The position numbers and the translations under genes were made by a program. From contig BDDC01000006.1 of the NCBI GenBank assembly GCA_001662425.1, positions 122,701-186,700 of the forward strand: DNA of 64,000 nt, given 5' to 3'. This DNA comes from Chlamydomonas sphaeroides (taxonomy: Eukaryota; Chlorophyta; Chlorophyceae; Chlamydomonadales; Chlamydomonadaceae). Below, piece after piece: positions 9,415 through 20,700 of this stretch. Position 1 is the stretch's first letter. Every line of letters starts with the position of its first letter. The notes under the pieces are model-generated. The model was given only the letters and a program-made list of their open reading frames with translations, had not been told where the DNA came from and ran no database searches.

Positions 9415-12400
9415 TCACTTGAGCGTCACGAAGCGCGCCTCGTGCGGCTCAACCTTGAGCGCCGTGAAGCGGCCCGTGAACACGCCCACGTCCTCCTCCA
9501 GCCACAGGTCGCGCACCTGGCGGGCAGCAGGAGCGCCCGGGCGAGGAGCGTCAGGGCAGGGGCTCCCATGCCCTGATTGGGCGGGCGACCCCAAGCAGCG
9601 GCTGCCCGCCTGGGACCTGCACGCTCTGGGCGCAGGGCGGCTCGTGGCCCACAGGGTGGGCGCTGTGGGGCCTTCGGGAGGGGTCGCCGCCCGGCCCCTC
9701 CCTCGCACGTCGCGCGCGTTGATGCCCATGCGTGGACCCTGGCAGACCCGGAGTGCCCGTATCCCCGCCCCTCGCACCAGCGCGGTGGCCTTGGGCCCGG
9801 GCGGGTCGATGGCGTGCGGGCAGCCGTCGGGGCAGCTGAAGGGGCAGGTATCCACCATGAAGCCTGGGCGGGCGGGAGGGGGTCGATGGGGCGATGTGGC
9901 TGGTTGGTCGAGTGGGGCAGGAGCTTCCGCCCGGCCCCCAGCTGCCGCCCCCGGGGCCCTTCCCTTGCCGCGCCCCTCCCCGTTTCCCTCACACCGCCCG
10001 CCTTCGCTCGCCTCACCCTCGTTCTTCGTGCACTCGCCCGCCGCCGCCCAGTCCTTGCACGACGCGTGCTTGTCCACACACACCGGGTCGGTGTTGGGCA
10101 CCTCACGCCGCCACTTGGCGTCCATGTCGGGCAGGTCGCGGCTGCGGGTGCGCCATGCCAGGGCCCGGGGCAAGGCTCCCCGTCATCAAATGGTACCGCA
10201 CCACGTGCATGGACTCTCGGTACCGCGCGCAACACCCATACGTGAGCATCGGGAGCAATCGGAGGGCTGGCACCGTTATCTGCCTTGTATGTATCCTCAT
10301 GCCCAGCGGCGGCAGTTTAACCCACGTCTTCCCAGCAGCGTCACAACGCAGCAAACCCCACATGCGCCTCCCACCCACCTGAACACGGTGCTGATGTCCA
10401 CCGCCACCTCGCCCAGGTTGACCAGCAGCAGCGCCGTGCGGCCGTCCGCCAGCGGCTTGGCCCACACCTCGAGCTTAGCCTGCTCGCCCGTCCCCGTCCA
10501 CACGGGCTTGCCCTGCAGCCCCAGCGGGTCCTGGTTGACGGCGAGCACCTCGCGAGCCATCAGGATCTGGTCGTGTGGGAGGGGTGGGGAGGGAGGGAAG
10601 GGCGGTGCAGGCGAGAGTGAGCGCTGGGGTGCCCTGGCCTGGGGACCGACGGAGCTAAGGTGGCGGCGCAGAATACCCAGGCGGCCGAGCCACAGGTCGC
10701 TGGCGCAGGGGTGCGTCGCAGCGCTGTCAAGGACAGAGGGGCAGCCCGGGCCCGCCGCTTCATCACACAGCACGCGCTCTGGTCGGATGCACTGCGCTCC
10801 CGGCCGGGCCGCGTGTGCTTGCCTCCAGGGTGGCCTTGCTCATGGCCCGCGGGTCGTTGCCCAGGATGAGCGGCGCGGCCATGATGCACCAGAACGAAAA
10901 GTGGGTGCGCTGCTCGGTGCGCGTCAGGCCGCCGACCTTGCCCCACCTGCGGCGCAGCGGGGGCGGCAAGGGGCCGCCAACAGCGTTGCGCGACGCCCCA
11001 GCGCTGACCGCTCGTGTCTGATGCGTTTGCGCACACGGGGTCTCAGCGCCCACCGCGTGCTCGTGCGCAACAAACCGCATCGTGGCGTACAGGGCGCTTA
11101 GGCGCGGCGGCCCGGATCTCACCGCTCGCGGCTGATGTACATGCCGGGCTTGCAGCCCCGAACGTGCTTGGGGCACGTCTGCACGATGCCGTAGGGGTAC
11201 ATGCCGTCCAGCCCAACCACCAGCATGTCGGGGTCGTTGAAGCCGCCCGGACCTGATCGGCGCGGCCGTACATCATCGGGGTGGAAGCGGGGCTGAGCCA
11301 CCGACAAGAGCCACCTCCGGGTACGGCTCTGGGCCACCCCCACCCGCACCGCAGCAATGCATCAGCGTGCGCGCAATGTTCCCAGTAGCAGCACACGTAC
11401 AGCCCTATCAGCATGGGCCACCGCCGCGCCGAGGGAGCCGGCAGCAGCGCCGGGCGACGCACCCGCGTGCTCCGCCAGGCCCTGCGTCTGCCGCACCGCG
11501 CCCAGAATGGGCTGCAGGAAGCTGGGCAGCAGCAGGTCCTTGGCCTGGGGCGGGTCCCAGGCGGCGAACACGTCGATGCCGGTGCGCCACGAGTTGCCCA
11601 CCTGCGGCGGCAGGTGAGTGAAGCGGGTGGGGGAGGGGAGGAAGAACATTGGCAAACGGATGTGTTGCCGTGTGGGGGAGGGGCGGGGAGGCAGGGCGCA
11701 CGGGGAGGTGGGCAATCAAATCTCCGTCGGCACGGCACGGTGCGCGCCGCCCCTCGCGCAGCAGCGGCTGCAGCGCCGCGGCAAGGTCAACACGCGGCCA
11801 GCGCTGGTGGCGGTGACGCTGCGGCCAGCAGGGGCCGCCGCAGGCCGCGCCGCTGCGCCGCGCTGATGGCGCCCAGGCCCCTCGCTGCCTTGCTGCTGTG
11901 ATGCCGAGCCCAGGAGCCGGCGCGCCCGCCTGCCGCCTTGTTGCCGCTGCCCGCGCGCAGCCGGTTGCCCGGGAGGTCCGCTGCAGGACGCGGCCCGCGC
12001 CGCTGCTGCTGCGCGGCCGACGCGGCTACCTGTTTCTCCGGCCCCCGGCTACCCCAGTCTGCGCCCGACGCTGCGCCCCTACCCTCCTGCCCTGTCGGCA
12101 GGCCGTGCGGCACCCCCCTTGCTGCCGGCCGCCGTGGCTCACCGTCTTGCCCCACAGCCAGGGCTGCCCCGAGCCCCAGGAGCAGAGGCTGTACAGGATG
12201 GGCCGCCCGGTGGCCGCCAGCGCGTCGCGCATTCGCTCGTAGGAGGCCTGCGGGGCAGAGGTCGCGCGCGGCAGGGGGGCCGCGGGGGTCGTCACGAGCG
12301 TTGGTGCAGCAGCTGCGACGTCCGGACGGGTCTGCTGAGGACGCAGGCCCGCTGGCAGACGCTTGCATGGGCAGGGGACACGCATGACGCTGCGCCCGCG

Positions 12401-14316
12401 CCGCCCGCTCTCTCGCCTGCACGCTCTCCTTGACTCCGTCCATGCCGCAGTAGTCGTACTTGAGGTAGTCAACGCCCCACTCGGCATACGACTGGGCGTC
12501 CTGCGGGCCCCACACGTGACGGGCGACACACGAGTCTTGCAGCAGCTGCGTGCCCACGCCGCGACCGGCTGAAGAAACAGCGCGCCACCGGTCCCACGCA
12601 TCCAGGTGCCCCGCGCTACGGGGCCCGCGGACCGCAGCGGGCGCAGGTCGTGCAGTCGAACTGGGGCGCCCGAGCAGCTCGTTCGCACGCTGTACCCTTC
12701 TGCAGACTGCTTCCTGGAAGGCCCCGTCCACACGGCACCTGCCCCTGCCACCGCTCACCCACCTGCTTCTCGTAGCCCCAGCTGCCGGGGTAGCCCTCGC
12801 ACGTGTGGTTGCCCGTGTCCGAGTACACGCCGAACTTGAGGCCCAGCGAGTGGATGTAGTCGCCCAGCGCCTGCGGGGTCTCGGGTGTGGTGCCTCAGCT
12901 TGCATGCGTGCAAAGCAGCAGCAGCAGCCGCCAGCCGCAACGGTGAGCTGCACAGGGTTGCGGCAGTCTCGTATCGCTCAGGGCGGCTGGGCGCCGTCGG
13001 GCCAGCGTGTCGGCATCCCAATGCGCCGCCGCGCCGGTTTGGGCCCTTCCGGAAGCCAGGCGGGCGCCGGCCTGCGCCGTACGCACCTTCATGCCCGAAG
13101 GGAACTTGTCCTTGAAGGGGATGATGCGGCCCGTGGTGGGGTCGCGCTTCTCCATCCAGCAGTCGTCTGGAGGGGGCGGCGGGTTGCGCAGCAGCATAGG
13201 AGTAGCGGGCGCCGCCGGCGGGACCACGCTGCTGCAGCGGTCCTACTCCGCAACAACCCACGCGGCCCAGGACATCGTCTCGGTCTCGCATGAGACGGGA
13301 GGTGGCCCCGGACCCACCGATATTGACGTAAAGGTAGCCCGCGTCCTTGAGGCCCGACGACACAATGGAGTCCGCCACCTGCCGGATGATGGTCTCGTTG
13401 ATGTTGCACCTGGGCACCAGGAGCAGCAACAGGAGGAGGAGGGGGCCCAGGTCGAGAACTGGCGGGCGCGGCGACAGCTGAACGGATGGCGAGGTGGGGC
13501 GGGTGGCGTTGTGGACGCGGTGGGTCGGCGACCGACGAGAGGCACCTCGGAGTGGGGCTCTGGGCCGCCCGGATCCGCTCTGCAGCGTCTGACAGATTGG
13601 TCCGTCCCATCTGGAGCGAGGGCGGAGCCCCCACCGGCACTCCGGCAGGCTCCAGCAACGAGACCGTGCGGCCGCCCACACTCTGCCCACGCCCTCCGTC
13701 GGAGTCCTAGCCGCGGCCGCACCAGCCGGACAAACTATACGATGACGGCCCGCCCTGCGATGGGTGGCTGGCGCCACGGCCTATCCACTAGCACGCCAGC
13801 AGCTGCTTCGCCAGCAGACCAGCCAGTAGGCAAGTGTTAGTCCTCGCCGCCACCTTAGCACCCAACACAGCTATACTGGAGCTCGCTGCTCGGGACTGGG
13901 ACCGAATCAGTTTCATGCACGCCGTAATGTCCGGGCCGTGTGCTGTCGTCACGTCCCACCTGAAGTAGTTCCAGGAGTTCCAGCCCATGGCGGGGGTGCG
14001 GCCGACGCCATTGTTCAGCGCCACAGAGTGGCGGGCTACACCGGGAGCAAGGAGACCGCGAGACAATGGTGACATCAAGCATGCTGGGTGTGAATGGTGT
14101 GCCGGGGAGGCGTGGGTGTTGCGCCGCTGGGGAGCGGCGTGCCCCAAACCCGCACGGGTGCACCCGCCAGCTAGCAGTTACGTCGCGCCATCCTCCGGCA
14201 GCTGATGGTGGAGTGCGCGCATCCTTTCGCCAGATGCGCACGAGCCTGAACCCACCCAGCAGCGGCAGCAGCAGCGCGCCCGCGAGCAGGAAGCCCTGCC
14301 CGTGCTGCTTGCCCAT
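9415..14316 (-). CDS. Secreted GH27 alpha-galactosidase with ShK domain
   Basis: Fourteen exons (14316-14256, 14035-13960, 13409-13318, 13166-13087, 12870-12763, 12500-12423, 12247-12143, 11601-11463, 11252-11123, 10946-10823, 10566-10379, 10141-10017, 9863-9778, 9516-9415) give 497 residues; an in-frame ATG at 14328 would add four. It hydrolyses terminal alpha-galactose. Residues 1-21 are a signal peptide. GH27 landmarks follow: GWNSWN (38-43), NIDDCW (75-80), KYDYC with nucleophile Asp155, NSWRTGID with likely acid/base Asp210, and GGFNDPDM (249-256). Near the C-terminus, residues 415-450 form an ShK domain with six Cys (415, 422, 431, 442, 446, 450), inserted before a final DLWLEEDVGVFTGRF strand. 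The tenth intron is GC-AG (GAG|GCAAGC). The gene is head to head with the HRD3-like gene. Catalytic assignments follow family knowledge. Confidence 0.93.
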
Positions 14317-14328
14317 AGCGACTACCAT

Positions 14329-14769
14329 TGTTCTGCAGCTTTTAATCACGAGTACTTGCTACTGATCGTGCATCGGGGGAACGCAGGAGTGAACAGAGGT
14401 CGAGTGGGCTGTCGATCAATGCACTTGCACCGCTCGCAGGGCTTTACCACAGCAGCTGCCCAAGCTAAGCTATCATGCTCTTTTGTTTTAACCGCAAGTA
14501 CTGAGAGACCCACGAAGGGCAAAATTTGCGCATGGGCGACTGCAACTCCCCGTTGTCAAGGCAAGCATTTTCCATTTTCCCCAAACCACCATTACGCTCA
14601 GCATAGTCTGCTCCTCGTGATCAAACAATTTGTGACCAATATTGTATTCCACGGACCGACCCAACCAAAGCAAACCTTTGTCTCAAAATAAGGCCGTCGC
14701 CCCCTCAACTACCAACGTTCATCGCACAGTATACGAGCGACTGAGGGCTGCTGGAATGGGCCTGGGACA
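14329..14769. promoter_or_regulatory. Shared divergent promoter region
   Basis: The 441 bp between the start codons of the alpha-galactosidase (minus) and the HRD3-like receptor (plus) must hold both promoters and both 5' untranslated regions. It is clearly less GC-rich than the flanking genes. No specific element is assigned. Confidence 0.5.
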
Positions 14770-17700
14770 ATGAGGGCTCTCGGCGCAGCGCTTCTGCTTG
14801 CGCTGCTCGCGTGCGCACAAGGTGCGCGGTAGCATCATATAGATGGTATCTTCAGCGCTTGTCCGGTGTGACGAGCATCGCGCGCTCCGTTCCATACCCC
14901 TTCCAACGCTTCGCATGTCGCGTGGCGCAGGGCAAGACGGGCACGAGGCCCAGACGCCGGGGGGCGCCCAGCAGGTGCGCTTGCACGCCCGAGCTGTGCT
15001 TGGGTTGGCTACGGGCCGTCTCGAGACCGGGGCAACGTGTCCCAGGCCATGCGCCCGCCCCCACCCCCTTCCACACACGTGGGGCCGAATGCCGGCGCGC
15101 CGGCAGCTCTCGCGCACCGGGGGCCCACCACTCACTCCTGAGCCATCCGCCCCTTCCTGCAGTACGACGCGAATGTGTACCAGCAGCACCGCGAAGGCGA
15201 CTTTCATGGCCACGACGAGTATGGGCAGGACACTTCCTACTCCGGGTGGGCCGTGTCTACGGAGATTGGCGGCAGTCACAGGCATGAGGCACAGGATGAG
15301 CCCATCACAGAAAGCAGCAGCGGTGACAGAAGCTACGATGACGTCAGCGCCTACAGCCATCACGGCGTGCGTGCTGAGCGTGTAGGCAACGAGATCCACT
15401 ACTTCGCCGAGTATGACCCAGCCGAGTTCGAGGCAGTGGGCCAATGGCAGAAGGAGCAGCACAGCGGCGTCGATGGCGACAGCAGCGTTTGGGAGCAGGA
15501 ACCCGCGTACGCATATGCCGATTCTGCCGACCCTCACGGCGCTGCCGCGGCTGCGGCGTGGGACAGCTGTTCTTCAGAGCCAGGAAGCTGTCCCCCGCAA
15601 GACGTCACCCCAGAGCACAATGTGCCCGACCTCAGCTTCACCACCCTAGAGGAGGAGCACTTCGAGGCGGACCCGGAGGAGCTAGCTCGCTACCTGGAGG
15701 AAATGCAGCAGCTGGGGCTCGAGGGCCAGCAGGAGCGGCAGGAGCAGGCAGAGCATGGGGCTGACGCTTGGCAGCATCCGGAGCACCACAGCGAGGAGCA
15801 GACGTGGCAGCAGCACGGCGAGGACGCTTGGCAGCAGCATGACCCAGCGCCCGACTCTTGGCAGCAGGACCCTGCGCCCGACTCTTGGCAGCAAGACCCT
15901 GTGCCTGAATCGTGGCAGCAGCACGACCCAGCGCCTGAATCGTGGCAGCAGGACATCGATCAACTGGCGTGGCAGGCGGAGCCGGGCGCTGAGCCAGAGG
16001 CTTGGCAGTACCAGGGTGCGAAGGCAGCAGCCGCCCAGCAGTACGAGGAGCAGCAGGCGTGGCAGGCGGACGCAAACTCTCAGCATGACGCTTGGAAGTA
16101 CCAGGAGCCAGCGCCTGAGGCCTCCCAGCAGTACGAGGGGCAGCAGGCGTGGCAGGCGGACGCAAACGCTCAGCATGACGCTTGGCAGTACCAGGAGCCA
16201 GCGCCTGNNNNNNNNNNNNNNNNNNNNNNNNNNNNNNNNNNNNNNNNNNNNNNNNNNNNNNNNNNNNNNNNNNNNNNNNNNNNNNNNNNNNNNNNNNNNN
16301 NNNNNNNNNNNNNNNNNNNNNNNNNNNNNNNNNNNNNNNNNNNNNNNNNNNNNNNNNNNNNNNNNNNNNNNNNNNNNNNNNNNNNNNNNNNNNNNNNNNN
16401 NNNNNNNNNNNNNNNNNNNNNNNNNNNNNNNNNNNNNNNNNNNNNNNNNNNNNNNNNNNNNNNNNNNNNNNNNNNNNNNNNNNNNNNNNNNNNNNNNNNN
16501 NNNNNNNNNNNNNNNNNNNNNNNNNNNNNNNNNNNNNNNNNNNNNNNNNNNNNNNNNNNNNNNNNNNNNNNNNNNNNNNNNNNNNNNNNNNNNNNNNNNN
16601 NNNNNNNNNNNNNNNNNNNNNNNNNNNNNNNNNNNNNNNNNNNNNNNNNNNNNNNNNNNNNNNNNNNNNNNNNNNNNNNNNNNNNNNNNNNNNCAGGAGC
16701 CAGCGCCTGAGGCCTCCCAGCAGTACCAAGAGCAGCAGGCGTGGCAGGCGGACGCAAACGCTCAGCACGATGCTTGGCAGTACCAGGAGCCAGCGCCTGA
16801 GGCCTCCCAGCAGTACCAAGAGCAGCAGGCGTGGCAGGTGGACGCAAACGCTCAGCATGACGCTTGGCAGTACCAGGAGCCAGCGCCTGAGGCCTCCCAG
16901 CAGTACGAGGAGCAGCAGGCGTGGCAGGCGGACGCAAACGCTCAGCATGACGCTTGGCAGTACCAGGAGCCAGCGCCTGAGGCCTCCCAGCAGTACGAGG
17001 AGCAGCAGGCGTGGCAGCCCGAGTCGCAACCCGAGCCGGCGGCATGGCAGCCGCAAGAAGCTGCGTACGAGCGGCACGCTGAGCCACACTACGCAGCCCA
17101 TAGGTCTGCCCCCGAGCAGCCCGACGCCCAGCCAGGCACCGCTGGCAATGTGGGTCAGGCCGATGCCGCTCCTCCTCTGGGCGAGCTGCAGGACAAGCTG
17201 CAGCAGCTGGAACACCAGCTTGATGCGCTGGAGCAGCAGCAGGCGCAGCACGGCACGCAGGCCGGAACTGCGCAGCAGTACGTTGACCTCGCCACGGCCT
17301 TTGATGCCGTCGCCGCGGCCGCTGAGGCGGCTGCTTCGGGCGATCTGCCCAACGTGGATGCCGGGACATGGGAGCAGCAGCAGCAGCAGCCGGAGCCGGG
17401 CCATAGCGGGCAGGAGGGCACGGAGCTCGCGGCCGGCGGCGTTGGCGTGGATGAGGCCGAGGCGCAGGTCCGGCGGCATGCAGAGCAGGAGGCCGCCATC
17501 AATGCCTACTATGCGCGCCTGGAGGACAACCAGCGGCGGCAGGCGGAGCGGCATTTAGCACAGCAGGCCGCGCAGCAGGCCGCGCAGCAGGCCGCGCAGC
17601 AGGCCGCGCAGCAGACGGGGCAACAGCACGAGCAGGAGGCGCACCAGCACGCGGTGGCCGAGGCCCACGGCGAGGCTGAGACGGCTGGGCCCGCGGGTGA

Positions 17701-20700
17701 GCAGGCGCAGGCCTCTGCCGAAGGCGGGCAAGCTGAAGGCGGCCAGGAGGCCGCTGAAGGCGACCGCGAAGGCGAGGCGGGCGGGGCCCAGGCGGCGGCG
17801 AGCGACGCCAGCGAGGGTGCGGCCACTGACGAGGCGTCGCAGCAGGCTGGCGGCGAGGGCGCTGGGCAGGAGGAGGCTCAGGGCCAGCAGGACACGGGCG
17901 TGGCGGAGGCGGCTGTGCCGCCGCCTCCGGAGCCGCAGCCGCTGGGCGACCTCACCGAGGACGACGTCAAGGACATGTGGGTCGTGCCGACTAGTGCTCG
18001 GGGGCTTGGCAGGCTGGGGCCGGCGCGCTGCGGCGCGGGCTGGCGAGCTGCAGTGATGGGGCCATGAGCATGCAACGGCTGAGCGCGGAAGGGCAAGGGC
18101 TGGGCCTGTGGGTCGAGTATGCCCTGACCGGCCGTCCGCCCCTGCTCCGCCCGCGCTCTTCAGGCTCAAGGCCGCTGACCGGCGGCTGTTTGCGGACCCC
18201 TCGGACCGCAACCTGGCGGCGGGGCTGGAGGGCCTGCGGCGGCTGCACCAGCTAGTGGAGGCGGCGCTGCCCGCCACGCCAGTGGTGGGTTGGGCAGTGC
18301 CCGTGCTTATGCCCCGTTGCGCATGGGGCCCCTGCAGGCCGGGTAGCCGCCAGCGCAGTGCTGCGGTGGTCCTACATGGTACCGGTACTGAACCCTGCGC
18401 CGTCCACGTTGCCCCGCTCTGCCGCAGGTGCGCATGCGGCTGGTGCAGCCACAAGGGCCCACTGACGGCGAGGGCCAGGTCGTGGAGCAGCTGCCGCCGC
18501 CGCCGCCGACCAAGCAGCGGCCGCTCGCGACCGAGGTGACGACCAACCGCAACAACGGTGCGTCGAGAGGCGTGCTTATGGGGCCCTGCATGCGCTGCGA
18601 CAACCGCGTGTCCGTTGTCCCGGGCTGCGGGCCTCTGAGTTGCGTCCTGTTCCGCGCCCCGGCCGCCTACCTACCCACCGTGCCTCGCTCCCCGCCGCTC
18701 CTGCCGCTGCCCTGCCCCGCAGGCCTGCGGCTGGCGGCGGCCGCCACCTTCCAGCTGGCCGCGCTGCAGGCGGCGGGCGTGCTGCCCGCCCGGCTGCTGC
18801 CGCGCAACCCCATAGCCGCCACGCTGGCGCTGCACCAGGCGGCGCGCGGCGGCAGCCTGGAGGCCCTCATGGCGCTGGCGGACAGGCACGAGCAGGTGCG
18901 AGGCGGGGCTGTTGGCGGTGACATGACACATGCATACTCAGGCATGCCCGTGCGATGTGGCGAAGACAAAGGGGGGTTGGCTGTCATGGCGTCAGCGGAC
19001 AGGCACGAGCAGTTGTTTCAAGTGTCATGCACCGCTCGCCGCTGCATGCACCTGATTTTGTGCCTCACGGCTGTCACCCTCCGCGAGGAGCGCCCGCGCG
19101 TACAGGATGTGTGGCCGGCTCTGCCTGTGCTCATGCGTCGGCGCCATACACGTCCCGATCCCGCAGGGCATTGGCGCCCCCGCCAGCTGCCCGCGTGCCA
19201 TGGGATTTGCTAAGCTGGCGGCGCAGCATCTGACGTCCGAGGTGGAGAAGGAGCAGAGGTGCGTGGCAAGCCAGGGCGGTGCCGCCACCGTGCCGTGTGC
19301 CGCGACGGCGGCCGGAGGACTAACTGGCCGCAGCCGAGGCACGCGTGTGGGCTTACGCCTTGCCCAGTTCATGTGCCCAAATCCTCCCTTGCATGCTTCT
19401 CCCCGCGCTGGCCCCTTGCCACTTCTTGGGACCCCTCGCCTGCAGGTATGCCGCGCCGCTGACGCCCGTGTCGCTGCGCGAGCGGCACGCGGACGGCGGC
19501 TACGTGGCCGCTGAGGACGCTGAGAACGGCGCCGACGTCATCAGCCTGGAGGAGGACATGGCGCTGCGGTGAGGCAGGGAGGGTGGGCCAGGTCGGCCCT
19601 CGGGGCGCTATCACAAGATTCCACGTTGGCCGATGGCGGGTGCCTTGCATCCCACCCCACCCACTGACGACTCATCGCGAAGGTAAGTTTGGAGTTTGTT
19701 TCGCGAACGTTCGTCTCTTGCAGCCTCTTGAAGCCTGCCGTTGTCTACGCTACTGTGGCATCGTCGGCGGCGATGGCGGTGGGGGCTACGCTGACGATGA
19801 TGGGCTGGGAGGGTCCAGCATCAGCTTTCTCGGGCCCAAACTTCCGGTTCGGTGTGTTGACTAGTTCGCTACCCCCTCGGTACATACCCACCCCACCCAC
19901 CCGCACTCGACATCCCGGCGCACCTCCTCCCACCTTCCCTACACCACCCCGCCCTGCGCATGCCGCCTGCCCGCCTCCCTCCTCCCGCAGCGGCAACCCC
20001 GACGCGCAGCGGCGCATGGCCTACCGCCGGCTGGTGGGCCGCGGTATGGAGGCGGACCCCGAGGGCGCCTTCCACGACTTTCAGGCTGCCGCCGGCCAGG
20101 GCGACCCCTACGCCATCTTCAACGTCGGCTACATGTACCTGCGCGGCCTGCACGTGCCGCAGAACTACACCGCCGCGAAGCAGCAGTTTGAGCTGGCCGC
20201 TGCAAAGGGCCTGCCCTCGGCGTTCAACGGCCTGGGCGTGCTGGCGTGGAACGGCCAGGTGGGCGGGACGTGAGGGGCGGGCTGGCGGGCAGGCGTGGGA
20301 GCTGGCGGCCGTGGCCTCGTGGGCCCTGGAGCGGGGGGATGCTTGGGGACTGAGGCGCTGCGTCCGTCTGCCGCGCCCGGCGGCCCTGCAGGGCATGCCC
20401 CAGAATCTCACCGCCGCCCGCGAGGCCTTCGAGCGGGGCGCCGCGCTCAATAACAGGTGCGTTAAGAAAAAGGGACATAGTACACAGGGGTGTGTGGTTG
20501 GGGCGCGAGGCGGTGGAAGCCTTGGCGCGGCTCTGCCGCTGCGCTCAGCCTGCGACAGCAAACCACCGGTGCTCCGACGCGGGCTGCTGGGCTGATGCCA
20601 CGGGCGCCAACGCATACCTGCTGACGTCGTGACCCCATTCTCGATGCACCACCCACCAGTGACTCCCTGTACAACCTTGCGACCATGCACTATCATGGAG

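Noticed and set aside
9419..11101. 560-codon plus-strand frame
   Set aside because: It is antisense to five verified alpha-galactosidase exons; open only because of codon bias on the other strand.
16208..16693. Apparent frame change across the N gap in the HRD3-like exon
   Set aside because: The gap length is an estimate; both sides code for the same 30-residue unit, so no real frameshift is implied.
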